Shown in pieces: positions 37,824 to 49,500 of a stretch of DNA of 64,000 nt. Under the pieces are notes generated by a model. It was given only the letters and a program-made list of their open reading frames with translations, had not been told where the DNA came from and searched no databases. Position 1 is the stretch's first letter. Each line of letters begins with the position of its first letter. The translations under genes and the position numbers were made by a program. This stretch comes from Geobacteraceae bacterium (lineage in GTDB: Bacteria; Desulfobacterota; Desulfuromonadia; Geobacterales; Pseudopelobacteraceae), in assembly GCA_016720395.1 (NCBI GenBank), contig JADKKR010000004.1, positions 124,001 through 188,000 on the forward strand, in the 5' to 3' direction.

Positions 37824-39189
37824 ATGGAAGCGCTCCAAAATCGGTGAGTTATGCGATATCATAAAAGGCGAAACCGGCCTTGCTAGTTCTCCACCGGGAC
37901 AATACCCTCTGGTTGCTACAGGTAAGGAACGTAGAACATGCGCCACGTGGCAGTTCGATACCGATGCCGTATGCGTGCCACTGGTGTCATCTACCGGTCA
38001 TGGTAAAAAATCTCTGAATTATGTCCACTATCAGTCGGGTAAATTTGCCCTTGGTACTATTCTGGCTGCCATTATCCCCAAAGACGCTTCGATTCTGACC
38101 GCTAGATTTCTGCATCTGTACCTTTCCCATTTTAAGGATACTGTTTTGGTGCCGCTTATGAAGGGCGCCGCCAATGTCAGCCTGCCGATGAAGGAAATTG
38201 CCTCAATCGAAATCCCTGTTCCACCGTTGGACGAGCAGCAAAACCTGATTAACTTAATATTTCGGATAGAGGATGAACATCGGGAATTGCTGGCAGAAAC
38301 AAACCGGCAAGGAGACTTGCTGAAACAGCTCCGCCAGACTGTGTTGCAAGATGCAGTTGAGGGGAAACTGACAACAGAATGGCGCAGGCATCATCCGGTG
38401 GTGAAGGGCAATCCTCAGCATGATGCAGTGGCATTGTTGGCACAGATCAGGGCAGAGAAAGAACGGTTAGCGAAGGAAGGTAAAATCCGGAAAGAAAAAC
38501 CATTGCAGCCGATTACTGATGATGACAAATCGTTTGATTTGCCGGATGGGTGGATCTGGTGCCGATTACCACAGCTATTAGCTTTTCAAGATGCTTTGAG
38601 ACGTGGCCCCTTTGGTAGCTCGATTACTAAAGATATGTTTGTTCCCCAAAGTGATTTAACTACTAAGGTTTATGAACAAAAAAACGCCATTTATAAAAAC
38701 TGGTCTATCGGGAATTACTATATTGATCTTCATAACAACAGCCACTTGACTAACTTTTTAGCCTATCCTGGAGATATTATCATTAGTTGTGCTGGAACAA
38801 TCGGTGAAACATATTTGCTTCCAAATGACGCACCTGTTGGTGTGATCAACCAGGCGTTATTGAAGGTCCGTCTTAACAGCAATGCCGTCGATAGTTATTA
38901 TTTCCTGAAGACTTTCTCTGCCCTAACTAAATCCCGCATCAACAGTGATGCAAAAGGCACAGCAATGAAAAACATAGGCTCAGTTGACTATCTCAAAAAT
39001 GAGCTAATTTTTCCTCTCCCCCCACTTGCTGAGCAGAAAGCCACTGTTGCCCGTGTAGACAGCCTCATGGCCGTTATCGAAGAACTTGAAGAACAGGTAG
39101 CCGAAAGGAAGACGCAGGCGCAACAGCTGATGCAAACAGTGCTGCGGGAGGCGTTTAATCCGGAAGAAGTAATTCACTCCGTTAAGTAA
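37816..39189 (+). CDS. hsdS: Type I specificity subunit S
   Basis: A 457-residue specificity subunit. It has two target-recognition domains (start near SKIGELCDII and SFDLPDGWIWCRLP), each followed by a conserved helix region: VPPLDEQQNLI ... LLKQLRQTVLQDAVEGKL centrally and LPPLAEQKATV ... LMQTVLREAF at the end. The start chosen is TTG 37816, with AAGGAGAT upstream, overlapping the hsdM stop; no ATG fits the N-terminus. It is followed after 11 bases by the SIR2 gene, so the defence genes may be one long transcript. Confidence 0.9.
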   Translation: MAEWKRSKIGELCDIIKGETGLASSPPGQYPLVATGKERRTCATWQFDTDAVCVPLVSSTGHGKKSLNYVHYQSGKFALGTILAAIIPKDASILTARFLHLYLSHFKDTVLVPLMKGAANVSLPMKEIASIEIPVPPLDEQQNLINLIFRIEDEHRELLAETNRQGDLLKQLRQTVLQDAVEGKLTTEWRRHHPVVKGNPQHDAVALLAQIRAEKERLAKEGKIRKEKPLQPITDDDKSFDLPDGWIWCRLPQLLAFQDALRRGPFGSSITKDMFVPQSDLTTKVYEQKNAIYKNWSIGNYYIDLHNNSHLTNFLAYPGDIIISCAGTIGETYLLPNDAPVGVINQALLKVRLNSNAVDSYYFLKTFSALTKSRINSDAKGTAMKNIGSVDYLKNELIFPLPPLAEQKATVARVDSLMAVIEELEEQVAERKTQAQQLMQTVLREAFNPEEVIHSVK

Positions 39190-39200
39190 ATTGGAAAACT

Positions 39201-42200
39201 ATGAATCCTTCACCACCAGAACAGCTATCTCACGAAATATACGATGAGCCACAACTTCCTGATGCGATAAAAAACATTGGGTCAAAACAGCTTGTTGTAT
39301 TTGTTGGTGCAGGCTGTTCCTCGCTTCTTGGCTGCGCAAGATGGAAAGGCGTTGCGGAGAAACTCATTGAATCGGCATACGAAATAAATGCAATAAATCA
39401 TTGGGAAAAAGAACGTCTACTTGGAAATGACCCGCGAAAAAGTATCAGTATTCTTAAAGGTTTATTACCGAAAGAGAAATATTTTTCAACCATATGTTCA
39501 AGCCTCGAAACTAATCCTGAGAAAGCCAGCAAATATCCGATCTACGATGAGCTTATAAAACTACGCGGCATCTATATAACTACAAATATCGACACACACT
39601 TTGATCAAAAATTTACGAAATCAAGGATATTCAAAGATCCTACAACATTCGTAACTACAAACATAAAAAGCAATACTTTGTTCAAGTTACACGGATGTAT
39701 CGAGGATGAAGGATCAATTGTCTTTTCAACAAGAGAATATATAAAGCACTATAACTCTGATGTAATCCCTAATTTTCTTAAAGAGATATTTAGTGGTCGG
39801 TATCTTGTTCTGTTTGTTGGATATAGTTTGTCGGAAATGGAAGTCCTTGATTACTTATTGTTAAAGAGTAATCCATCAAACATTAAAGATTCTAGTCTTG
39901 AAACTAATAATTTATTGTTGCTACCGTTTTATAAAGTAGAGAAGAGTCTATTACGCTTCGAAAAAGGTTATTTCAGTCAGTTAGGTGTTGTAGTCATTCC
40001 CTATGCAATTGATGATAATGGATATAACCAACTGTATTCAGTAATTAAAAATTGGCAAAAAGAAATTAATCAAGCAACTTCATATCAATACAAGTCATTC
40101 AAAATCATCGAAGAAAATTCAGGACCGTCTGCCGAGGAATCAACATCAGAAATCCTACAGCTTATTAAAAATGATATTCCATTCAGAAGGCATTTCTTTA
40201 ACAACATGAAATCAATAGAATGGTTACCTCTATTGATAAAAGAAGGGTATTTTGATCCAACTGATAACCCCGAGCCAGAGAAAGCTGAGCAAGAAGGGTA
40301 TTTTTCAATCCCTGAATGGATCGTGCTGCCATACTTGGAAACAGTTTCTGCTCTGATAACCAAAGATGAGAATAAACATTATCTCACTGATTTATTTAAC
40401 ATCTTAAAATCAGTAACACTTTATAAAAACTCTAACGATCAACATATTGATAATTATCGCACTTGGTGGTTTTTTGTAAAATGTCTGCTAAATATTCCTA
40501 ATTCAGAAATCCCTCCTGATGTCATCGAATTAATTCCTATATGGCTGCAAAGCAACTTTTCGACAACATTAGCAGGTTCTACAATATCTACGCAGCTATT
40601 GCCTAAATTTCTGTCCGATATTAGTTCTGAACAAAGCCTGAAGAAGGCCGAGAATATTGTTTCATACATTACGTCTGTAAATAAAGAAAATGGTAAATTA
40701 GTTGTTGAGTCACACTGGCTTGAAGAGTTATTTAAAAAGCATTCCGGTGATATCGGAAAATGGCTTTCCAACGAGGTTGTTTACAGCTTAGCTGATAAAC
40801 TGAAAATCATTCTCGGAGACGAAGAAAAACCCTACCGATCATATCAATCACTACATGAGAAACCAGAATACGATCTGTCCGATCCACTTGACATACTAAC
40901 TGACATTTTGAAGAGAATTCTCGTCGCCAAAGCCAGCACAAACATTGATGCAACCAAAGAAGTTCTCCATAAATTTTTTACAGAAAAGCACCTTATATTT
41001 CCAAAACTTGCTTTATATGTCATTGGTTCTTGCGATGGCTATACTGATATCTTGTGGGACTTTATTGCTGCAAAGCCTGAATACTTTGGTTACGATGACA
41101 TCTGCTTCACTGATGAGATCAAGCATGCTTTCTTGAAACTCAGGCAACTGACCTCTGAGCAGAAAGAAATACTCCGTAGAGTAATTGAGAAAGGTCCAAA
41201 AGAGAGGGACAGAGATGACCCAGAGCGGGACATTGCGTTCTGGAAGCAGCAACGTTATCAGGCATTGTCATCGGCCCATCCTGACTTCCTTGAAGAATAC
41301 AATCAGCTCAAATTGATTACTGGTACCGATGCTGAAATGGGACCTGCAATTAGTCATGTTAAAACTGGATGGGTCGGGCCAGGCGAGTCATCCCTGAAGT
41401 TCGAAGACATGCTTGAAATGTCCAGTTCTGATGTTGCCAAGCATTTGAGCGAATTTCGGCAGGAATCCCGTTGGGAGGGGCCAACCTATGAAGGACTTGC
41501 CCAAGCGATACGGGAATTAGCCAAGCAACATCCAGAAAAATTCACCGCCGACCTGCAACCATTCCTGAATACAAGTTACTATTACATTTACGAAATGCTT
41601 CGCGGGTTACTGGATTGCTGGAGCTCTAAAAAACCAGTTAAGTGGGAATTAGTCTTCAACTTTTTAAAGCAGTACATGGAACCCGAGGACTTCTGGAAAG
41701 ACGTCTATAAACTGAAAGATGGAAGCTGGAATGCCGGTCATGGCTGGGTTGTTGGGCTAGCAGCGGAGATAATTCAAGCCGGAACCAAAGATCGCTCATG
41801 GGAATTTGAGATTGACCTTCTACCACGGGTTCAAGAGTTCATGTTATGGGTCTTATCCAAGGCAATTGTTACTGATGAAGAAAGCGAAGCCAAATCTGAT
41901 CCAATTTCGTATTCTTTGAATTCACCATCAGGAAAGCTTGTAACAGCTCTCCTTTATCTGTCTTTACGCCTTGCACGCCTTGACAACGAGCAAGAACAAC
42001 CTACCCAGCCGCGATGGCGGCCGGAATTGCGAGAAGCTTATTCGCAGGCATTGGCAAGCAACACAATAGAAGCCTATGTGTTTCTCGGGGAATATCTATC
42101 AAATATTTATTATCTGGATGATACCTGGACTCGAGAGATGATTCAAACGCTTGAATCATTTGAAGATGAATTGCTGTGGTCGTACTTCATGTACGGCTAC

Positions 42201-42923
42201 CTTTATAGTAGTCATGTTTATGATGATCTTTACAAATTGATGAAAGCGAATTACGAGCGTGCCTACGGTTTTGAGTTCGCAAAAGCTGAAGTCAAGGATC
42301 GGCTTATTCAACACCTCACACTGGGTTATCTGCGAGGCAATGAGACGCTTGAAGATAATTGTCTTTTCGGGAAACTAATCCGTGACGGAAATATCAATCA
42401 TTTGAAAGAAGTTGTGGACTTCCTCAAGATGCAACGGAGCATTGCCAAAAGTGATGAGCCGCATAATCAAGAGATTCTTGAAAAAGTAATCCGTTTCTGG
42501 AGATGGCTCTACGAAAGTTATTTGGGCAAATCAACCGGTGAATACACCAGAGAGGATAAATCCCTCTTTTCGAACATTTCAAGGCTGACAGTATTCCTGC
42601 CACAAATTGATGAAGAAAACTCAAAATGGCTGCTACAAGCCCTGCCCTTTGCAAATGTGAATTTTCATGCATATTCAGTCATCGAAGACCTTGACCGCCT
42701 AAAAGATAAGGGCGACTCAGCTGAATCAGCGCGCCATATCGGCATTCTTTATTTGACGATGCTTGAAAGTTTTACACCTGATTATGATCAAGAACATATT
42801 CTATCAATCGTTACTTTCTTATATGAAGCAGGAAACAAAGAAGCCGCCGATAAGATTTGCAATATTTATGGGGCTAGAGGGCACCAATTTTTGAGGTCGT
42901 TGTACGAACAACATAATAACTGA
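39201..42923 (+). CDS. SIR2-domain defence protein (DSR1-like candidate)
   Basis: A 1240-residue protein. Residues about 25-240 form a SIR2-like NAD-binding domain: VVFVGAGCSS (GAG at 36-38), TTNIDTHFD (128-134), the catalytic-type His in LFKLHGCIED (164) and VLFVGYSLSE. The remaining 1000 residues are alpha-helical, probably a repeat or sensor region, without a nucleotide-binding motif. Known defence sirtuins (DSR1, DSR2) have this layout and deplete NAD on phage recognition. DSR1 membership is suspected from length and order only. It starts 11 bases after hsdS and ends 29 bases before the helicase gene. Confidence 0.8.
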   Translation: MNPSPPEQLSHEIYDEPQLPDAIKNIGSKQLVVFVGAGCSSLLGCARWKGVAEKLIESAYEINAINHWEKERLLGNDPRKSISILKGLLPKEKYFSTICSSLETNPEKASKYPIYDELIKLRGIYITTNIDTHFDQKFTKSRIFKDPTTFVTTNIKSNTLFKLHGCIEDEGSIVFSTREYIKHYNSDVIPNFLKEIFSGRYLVLFVGYSLSEMEVLDYLLLKSNPSNIKDSSLETNNLLLLPFYKVEKSLLRFEKGYFSQLGVVVIPYAIDDNGYNQLYSVIKNWQKEINQATSYQYKSFKIIEENSGPSAEESTSEILQLIKNDIPFRRHFFNNMKSIEWLPLLIKEGYFDPTDNPEPEKAEQEGYFSIPEWIVLPYLETVSALITKDENKHYLTDLFNILKSVTLYKNSNDQHIDNYRTWWFFVKCLLNIPNSEIPPDVIELIPIWLQSNFSTTLAGSTISTQLLPKFLSDISSEQSLKKAENIVSYITSVNKENGKLVVESHWLEELFKKHSGDIGKWLSNEVVYSLADKLKIILGDEEKPYRSYQSLHEKPEYDLSDPLDILTDILKRILVAKASTNIDATKEVLHKFFTEKHLIFPKLALYVIGSCDGYTDILWDFIAAKPEYFGYDDICFTDEIKHAFLKLRQLTSEQKEILRRVIEKGPKERDRDDPERDIAFWKQQRYQALSSAHPDFLEEYNQLKLITGTDAEMGPAISHVKTGWVGPGESSLKFEDMLEMSSSDVAKHLSEFRQESRWEGPTYEGLAQAIRELAKQHPEKFTADLQPFLNTSYYYIYEMLRGLLDCWSSKKPVKWELVFNFLKQYMEPEDFWKDVYKLKDGSWNAGHGWVVGLAAEIIQAGTKDRSWEFEIDLLPRVQEFMLWVLSKAIVTDEESEAKSDPISYSLNSPSGKLVTALLYLSLRLARLDNEQEQPTQPRWRPELREAYSQALASNTIEAYVFLGEYLSNIYYLDDTWTREMIQTLESFEDELLWSYFMYGYLYSSHVYDDLYKLMKANYERAYGFEFAKAEVKDRLIQHLTLGYLRGNETLEDNCLFGKLIRDGNINHLKEVVDFLKMQRSIAKSDEPHNQEILEKVIRFWRWLYESYLGKSTGEYTREDKSLFSNISRLTVFLPQIDEENSKWLLQALPFANVNFHAYSVIEDLDRLKDKGDSAESARHIGILYLTMLESFTPDYDQEHILSIVTFLYEAGNKEAADKICNIYGARGHQFLRSLYEQHNN

Positions 42924-42952
42924 GAGAGAAAGTATGATTGAAAGGACAATCC

Positions 42953-45900
42953 ATGTTCTCGTTTTTATCAAAAGAGATCGCAGAAGAAGTCCGTGAGTTT
43001 CTTAGAAGTATTCTGCCAAAAACTTCTGAGAACTGGTGGGACTCATGTGTGATTCCTGCCTTGTCATACCAACAACTCAAAATGGTGGAGGAAAAGGGAA
43101 TCTCAAGTATTGGCCAACTTGATCTTGCTGCTCTCTTAAGAATTCTGGATCGTAACTGGTATGATCTCGCCCAGGCAAACAGTCTACCGCGAGAAGCCAG
43201 AAACTGGCTGAAAGAACTGCAATCAGTTCGCAATAGATGGGCTCACCAGACTGGCGAAGAACATTCCCGTGATGACAAATACAGAGATTTAGATACTGTC
43301 CAGCGTTTCATTGAAACTATCTCTAAAAACACGGCTTTAATTCAGCAGATCAAGTCTCTGAAGCAGGAAAGCGGAGCAATTCAGGCGTCAGAAGTACAAA
43401 GCACCACTCACCCTCCAGCAGTGAAGCCTTCAACCGTTCAGCCAGTCACCAAACAAACGTGCTATTCCCCCGGTGACATGGTTACCACTAAATCAAATAA
43501 GAACATCTCTGGCGCTGTGATCCAGCTATTGTCACAGGAACCTGAAGAGCGGTATCAGGTTTTCATTGATGGCAAAATGCAGTCTTACTATGCGAGCCAA
43601 CTGCAATTTGCAGCAGTGGAGGATACTCGCCGAACCGTCTCGCTGGAAGATTTCCATTCTGCGCTTACGGCGTTGCAGCTCCGGCACCCAGGTACTGCTA
43701 GTCTTTATTCTTTACACGCAGCAAGAATCAATTACATCCCCTACCAGTATAAGCCTGTCATTAAATTGATCCGCTCGGATCGCCCAAGAATCCTTGTTGC
43801 AGATGATGTCGGTGTAGGAAAAACCATCGAAGCTGGACTCATCTTGCGTGAGCTCCAAGCGAGGCATGATATCTCTTCGGTCCTGATAATATGTCCCAAA
43901 CCTTTGGTGACGGAGCGCAAATGGCAAACTGAGTTGAAGCGTTTTGATGAGGATTTTGAGCATCTAGACGGTGACAGCCTCAGGTTCTGTATAAACGAGA
44001 CGGATCTGGACGGTGTGTGGCCTGACAAGAAGCGTAAAGTAGTTATTCCCTTTTCCCTTATGTCAGATGAAATGATCAATGGTAGTCCCGGTGGCGGGAA
44101 GAAGAAACCGAGAAAAGGCCTAGCCGAGTTGGATCCGCCGCCTCGTTTCGACCTTGTAATTGTTGATGAAGCTCACCATTTAAGGAACCCAAATACACTT
44201 GTGCATCAAGGTGTAAAGTATTTTTGTGACAACGCCGAGGCGGTGGTCTTTCTAACAGCCACTCCGGTCCAGCTTGGAAGTGACGACTTGTATGTCTTGT
44301 TGAACCTTTTACGCCCTGACTTGGTTATCGACAAACCGAGCTTTGAGCACATGGCAGCTCCAAACCCATATATTAACAGATCAGTCACACTTGCAAGGGG
44401 AGCTTCCGATGGCTGGCAGTCCGAAGCACGGGAAGCACTTCTCTCTGCCTCGCGAACCGAGTGGGGGCAGGCCCTCTTTCAGGAAAATCCCGATTTCCAG
44501 AAGACATATGACATGCTTGCTTCTGACACGATAACCCCAGACGAGAGGATTTCTTTCATTCGCTCAGCTGAGGGACTGCATACCTTTGCCACAATAATCA
44601 ACAGAACCAGGCGCCGTGACATTGGCAATTTCACGACCCGCAAACCGGAAACAGTCTCGATACCGTTCACTCCAGATCAGGAAGAGCTTCACGACGCTGT
44701 GCTCGCAACCCAGGCGCGCGTCCTGTCAAGGCTTCACGGGGATAGGAATCTCGGTTTTATGATGACAACCATCAGGCGTCAGGTTGCTTCATGCATTTAC
44801 GGTCTTGTACCGCTCCTGAATGATATTCTCACTAGAAGACTTGATGAGTTGCAGCTTGAGGAAAGTGACGACTCCATTGAGTCGCTTCAGACCGACTCAC
44901 TTGCAAAAATAACAGATGAAATAAAGGCGATAATCGGTCTGGCCTCAGATATAGACCCAAAAGATCCAAAGCTTGAAGCCTTGTTATCAGTGATATCCGA
45001 CAAACAAAAACTGGAAAACAATAAAATCCTGCTTTTCAGTAGCTTTAGGCATACCCTCGCATACCTGCTAGACAATATTCGAAATGCCGGTTTCCGGGTC
45101 GACCTGATTCATGGGGGTATACCTGACGAAGACAGGCGTAGCTTGCGTAACAGGTTCAGCCTTCCTAGAGAGGATAAGGAGGCTCTTGACATCCTACTCT
45201 CTTCAGAAGTTGGTTGCGAAGGTCTCGACTATCAATTCTGCGACTGCCTCGTCAATTACGACATTCCGTGGAACCCCATGAGAGTCGAGCAGAGGATTGG
45301 CCGAATCGACAGATATGGTCAAAAGAGTGAGACGGTTGCTATTTTCAACTTCATAACCCCCGGGACTGTTGATGCCGATATCTATAACCGATGCCTGTGG
45401 CGTATTGGGGTATTCCACGCAACATTAGGGGCCAGCGAGGAGATAATCGGAGCTATCACCGAAACACTCCATGATATAGCCGATAACTTGAATCTAACGG
45501 AACAAGAGCGTCATAAAAGACTGCAGCAGCTTGCAGACAATGAAATCAGGATTGTGAAAGAGCAGGCAGAACTTGAGGAGCAACAGTCGGAGTTCTTTGG
45601 GTTACGGTTGCCACAGCAGGAAAGGGACATTCAGGACTACTCAAGTTTCTGGCTGAGTTCCACTTCTCTTGAAAACCTAATCAATCAATATCTGTGCAAA
45701 CAGTTTGGAGATAGCCAGGAGTATATCCTTGGTACTAAGGGTATTAAAACTCTACGGCTTGGCCAGGAGGCCCGTAATAGATTGCTTGAAGACTTTAGAA
45801 CGCTGCAGAGGAAGGTCACACCCGTTTATAGACAGTGGGAAAACTGGCTTAAGGGGAGCAATCAGCACTTGCAGCTTGCGTTTGACGGATTGAATGCTGC

Positions 45901-46492
45901 TCAGGATCGAGAGGTAGTGCTGATATCACCAGTTCATCCTTTGGTACTTCAGGCCGCAAATGCATATGAAGAAACCATCCCGGTATATTGTACCGCCAAG
46001 GTTTCATCAACCACTGTTAAGCCCGGCAGGTACCCTTTTGTCGTCTATAGGTGGCATAAATTCGGAATTAAGGACGATTTCACTTTTCAGCCCGTGTGCA
46101 GTGACAAGAATTTCTCTGATGCATTTATGGAGTTGATGTCAAAAGCTAGCCCGTCTACTAACTCTGAATTGCCGTTACAATCTGAATTTGATGTTCTCGA
46201 TGGTCTTCACCATAGGCTTTGGACAAATGAACGGATTCAGCACCTTGAACACAACCGTCTGCTTGCTGAGTTCCGTAGACAAAGCCTCACATCAAGTCAT
46301 AATGCTCGAATACGGATTCTGCGCGAACAGCTTGCTGTCGCTTCAAACACAAAAATTAAATTGATGAGAGAATCAGAAATTAAGAGAGTACATGCAGATT
46401 ATGACAGGCGGATGCAGGATATTGCCAAATCAGAATCAGCAGCAGATATCCAAGCCCAGCCGGTAGCCTTTGGCATCGTAACTGTAGCGTAA
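42953..46492 (+). CDS. HEPN/Swt1-domain SNF2-type helicase
   Basis: An 1179-residue protein with ATG 42953 preceded by AAAGGA. Residues 1-125 form a Swt1-like HEPN domain with the R-x4-H pattern in RNRWAH (93-98). A small barrel-like region follows (YSPGDMVTTKSNKNISGAV), then an SF2 SNF2/RapA motor: Walker A ADDVGVGKTIEAG (284-291), DEAH in IVDEAHHLRNP (405-408), and motif VI VEQRIGRIDRYGQKSE. A 300-residue helical tail completes it. SNF2 helicases with such tails occur in DISARM (DrmD) and other phage-defence systems. It lies between the SIR2 and ATPase genes with short gaps. Confidence 0.8.
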   Translation: MFSFLSKEIAEEVREFLRSILPKTSENWWDSCVIPALSYQQLKMVEEKGISSIGQLDLAALLRILDRNWYDLAQANSLPREARNWLKELQSVRNRWAHQTGEEHSRDDKYRDLDTVQRFIETISKNTALIQQIKSLKQESGAIQASEVQSTTHPPAVKPSTVQPVTKQTCYSPGDMVTTKSNKNISGAVIQLLSQEPEERYQVFIDGKMQSYYASQLQFAAVEDTRRTVSLEDFHSALTALQLRHPGTASLYSLHAARINYIPYQYKPVIKLIRSDRPRILVADDVGVGKTIEAGLILRELQARHDISSVLIICPKPLVTERKWQTELKRFDEDFEHLDGDSLRFCINETDLDGVWPDKKRKVVIPFSLMSDEMINGSPGGGKKKPRKGLAELDPPPRFDLVIVDEAHHLRNPNTLVHQGVKYFCDNAEAVVFLTATPVQLGSDDLYVLLNLLRPDLVIDKPSFEHMAAPNPYINRSVTLARGASDGWQSEAREALLSASRTEWGQALFQENPDFQKTYDMLASDTITPDERISFIRSAEGLHTFATIINRTRRRDIGNFTTRKPETVSIPFTPDQEELHDAVLATQARVLSRLHGDRNLGFMMTTIRRQVASCIYGLVPLLNDILTRRLDELQLEESDDSIESLQTDSLAKITDEIKAIIGLASDIDPKDPKLEALLSVISDKQKLENNKILLFSSFRHTLAYLLDNIRNAGFRVDLIHGGIPDEDRRSLRNRFSLPREDKEALDILLSSEVGCEGLDYQFCDCLVNYDIPWNPMRVEQRIGRIDRYGQKSETVAIFNFITPGTVDADIYNRCLWRIGVFHATLGASEEIIGAITETLHDIADNLNLTEQERHKRLQQLADNEIRIVKEQAELEEQQSEFFGLRLPQQERDIQDYSSFWLSSTSLENLINQYLCKQFGDSQEYILGTKGIKTLRLGQEARNRLLEDFRTLQRKVTPVYRQWENWLKGSNQHLQLAFDGLNAAQDREVVLISPVHPLVLQAANAYEETIPVYCTAKVSSTTVKPGRYPFVVYRWHKFGIKDDFTFQPVCSDKNFSDAFMELMSKASPSTNSELPLQSEFDVLDGLHHRLWTNERIQHLEHNRLLAEFRRQSLTSSHNARIRILREQLAVASNTKIKLMRESEIKRVHADYDRRMQDIAKSESAADIQAQPVAFGIVTVA

Positions 46493-46526
46493 TTACTTAT
46501 ATCGAGAGATATTTTAGGTGGTGTAT

Positions 46527-49500
46527 ATGAGCATCATTGATGAGGTTCGCAAAGACCGGGAAGATCTCGCGCGAGTATTAAAGAAACATACGGGTATTCG
46601 CAAGATAGTTGAGGATTTGTACCCTGACAGTGCTCACTTCATATATGAACTGCTTCAAAATGCGGAAGATACAGGAGCGTCCGAAGCTTGTTTCGCACTC
46701 TCCAAATCGGCTCTTGTTTTCGAACACAACGGACGTCCGTTTGACTCCAAAGACATATATGCAATCACTGACATTGGTGAAGGTACTAAGTCTGGTGATG
46801 ATGATAAGATAGGGCGCTTTGGTGTTGGATTTAAAGCTGTTTTCGCTTATTCAGAAACACCCCATATATGGTGCCCCACTTTTTCTTTCAAGATTACTGA
46901 TCTGGTACTACCACACTCGATCACTCCAGTGCCAGGCCTTGGCAAAATTACTCGCTTTGAGTTTCCATTCAACAACACAAAAAAGGATAAAAGTATTGCC
47001 TACAAGGAGGTTTCTGATGGACTTAAAGAACTGGCAGAAACCACACTATTATTTCTGACAAATCTCGATTTAATTAGTTGGAAAATTGAGCCGAATATAA
47101 GTGGTGAAATACTGAGAGTTAAGCATTCTAACAACCACTTTGAAGTATTAAAACAGTCTGGTGGCAAAACTACAAATAGTAGTCATTATTTGAAATTTGA
47201 AAATCCAGTTAAAGGGCTTGATAAACAACGTGTAGCTGTTGCATATGCACTAGAATTTATTGGGACTGATCAAATTTTTGTATCAAATAAAGCAATATCA
47301 AAGCAGCTTAAAATAGTATCAGCGATTTCTGGAAAAGTATCTGTGTTTTTTCCTGCCGAAAAAGAAACTTCAGGATTAAGATTCCATCTACATGCACCTT
47401 TTGTCCCAGAATTAAGCAGAGCCAGCATAAAAGAAACACCTGCCAATATACCCCTGTTTATAGAATTAGCTCAACTAATATGTAATTCACTTCATGAAAT
47501 ACGTGAACTCGGTCTATTAACAGCTGATTTCTTAGGAGTTTTACCAAATCCGCAAGATCAGATTCCAGCACGCTACGAATGTATCAGAAAAGCCATCGTT
47601 AACGAAATGAATACGAAACCGCTTACGCCGACACACTCAAAATCGCATGCACCAGCAACTCAGCTATATCAATGCAAAGCATCATTAAAAGATTTATTAA
47701 TTGAAAGTGATTTAAAATATCTTATTGATGGTTCAAACAAAGTTCCACGCTGGGCTATTTCAGCCCCTCAAAAAAATAGTAATGCCGATAGATTTCTTAA
47801 CGGATTGGCTATAACTCAATGGGATATTGAGGATTTCGTAGAACTTATTGTTAGTAAAGCATCCGATGAAAAGCAGTGTTTACCTACACCTCCTTATGTA
47901 CTTCATGGACCTAATAGCGATTTTATGAAATGGCTATTAAGTAAAAGCATTGAATGGAATCAACAGTTATATGCTTTACTATACAAAGAACTTGAGCCAG
48001 AGAATGAGTTGTACCAACTTGAGGATACAAATATTGTTAAAATAAGTGATGGGAGTTTCAGTAAGGCTGATAAATGCTATTTCCCTACCGATGATTGTAA
48101 GCATGATGACATTTTACCGAGAGTTGATATCAATGTTTATACAAGCGGTAAGAGTAAAATACAACAGGCTAATTCTAGAAAATTCCTAGAAGAAATTGGA
48201 GTAAAAGAAGTAGGTGAAGCCGAACAAGTCGAAGCTATATTGAAGCAGCGTTATAGTAATGATTCTGATTCACCTGACAAAAAAACACATATTAAGGATA
48301 TTAATAGATTTATCTCATTGTTGGATAACGAGCCAAATAAAGCACATATGTTTAAAGATTATTATATATTTCATGGTAATGACGATGAGTGGTATCAACC
48401 GAATGATTTTTATTTGGACTCACCTTTTGTCTCTACGGGCCTTTCTCGTTATTATGACGCGATAGGTGATGCTTCATCTATTATTCCACTTAATAAATCA
48501 TATTCAAAATGTGGGATTGACTTAAATAAGTTTGTTATTTTTGCAAAGGCCGTTGGAGTTCATTACTCTATTCAAATAACTAAAGCCAGTTGTTACCAGA
48601 ACCCGAAAGTAACTTATCTTGTTTGGCAGGCTCCAGGAAGAGCTTCAACCTACGAACATAATGAAGATTATCAAATTGATTCAATTGTTAAAGTCATTCG
48701 AAATAAATCAATTGATATTTCGCGTCTCATCTGGAAAACAATATCATCTTCTACAAAGTCATGGACTAAAGCAAGGTACTGTAAAAATTACAGCCAACCT
48801 TATCGTTATGCCCCATCACAACTGGCAGTTATATTGACTAATAATGAATGGATTCCTCAAGATAACGGTCAATTCGTTCGACCAAAAGATGTATCTGTTA
48901 AATCATTGCCAAAGGGGTTTCCGATTGATAAAGGATGGGATTGGCTCAAAGATATTGGTTTTTGTGAAAATGAATTAAAGAAAGAACAAGAGTTAGCTCG
49001 ACTTTCTGAGGAATCACGCCAAAGGGAATCGTTGGCAAAAGAACTGGGATTTGATGATGAAAATACATTGGCTCGGGCTCTGCGGTTTGTTTCAAGTCTT
49101 TCATCTGATGAACAAGATGCAATTTTGGATGAATTTGAACGTCGAAAAAATCAAGAATTCCCTGAGAGGCATTCGCCAGATCCTGAACGTCGTGCGGATA
49201 AAGTTAAGAAGCAAGCTGAGAATGATCTCGAAAAAACGACAGATAAACGATCTCGCTCCGTGCCTATCGGACTAGAAGACGTAAAAAAGGAAGCTGAGCA
49301 GTATCTTAGGCATCAATATACAAATTCTGATGGGATCATGTTCTGCCAAATATGTAACAATTCGCTCCCATTCAAACTCGATAATGAAAATTTCTACTTT
49401 GAAAAAGTAGAATTTATCTCTGAAATAAATACGAGGCATCATCAAAATTATTTAGCCCTTTGCCCTAATCATAGTGCGATGTTTAAGCATGTTAACAATT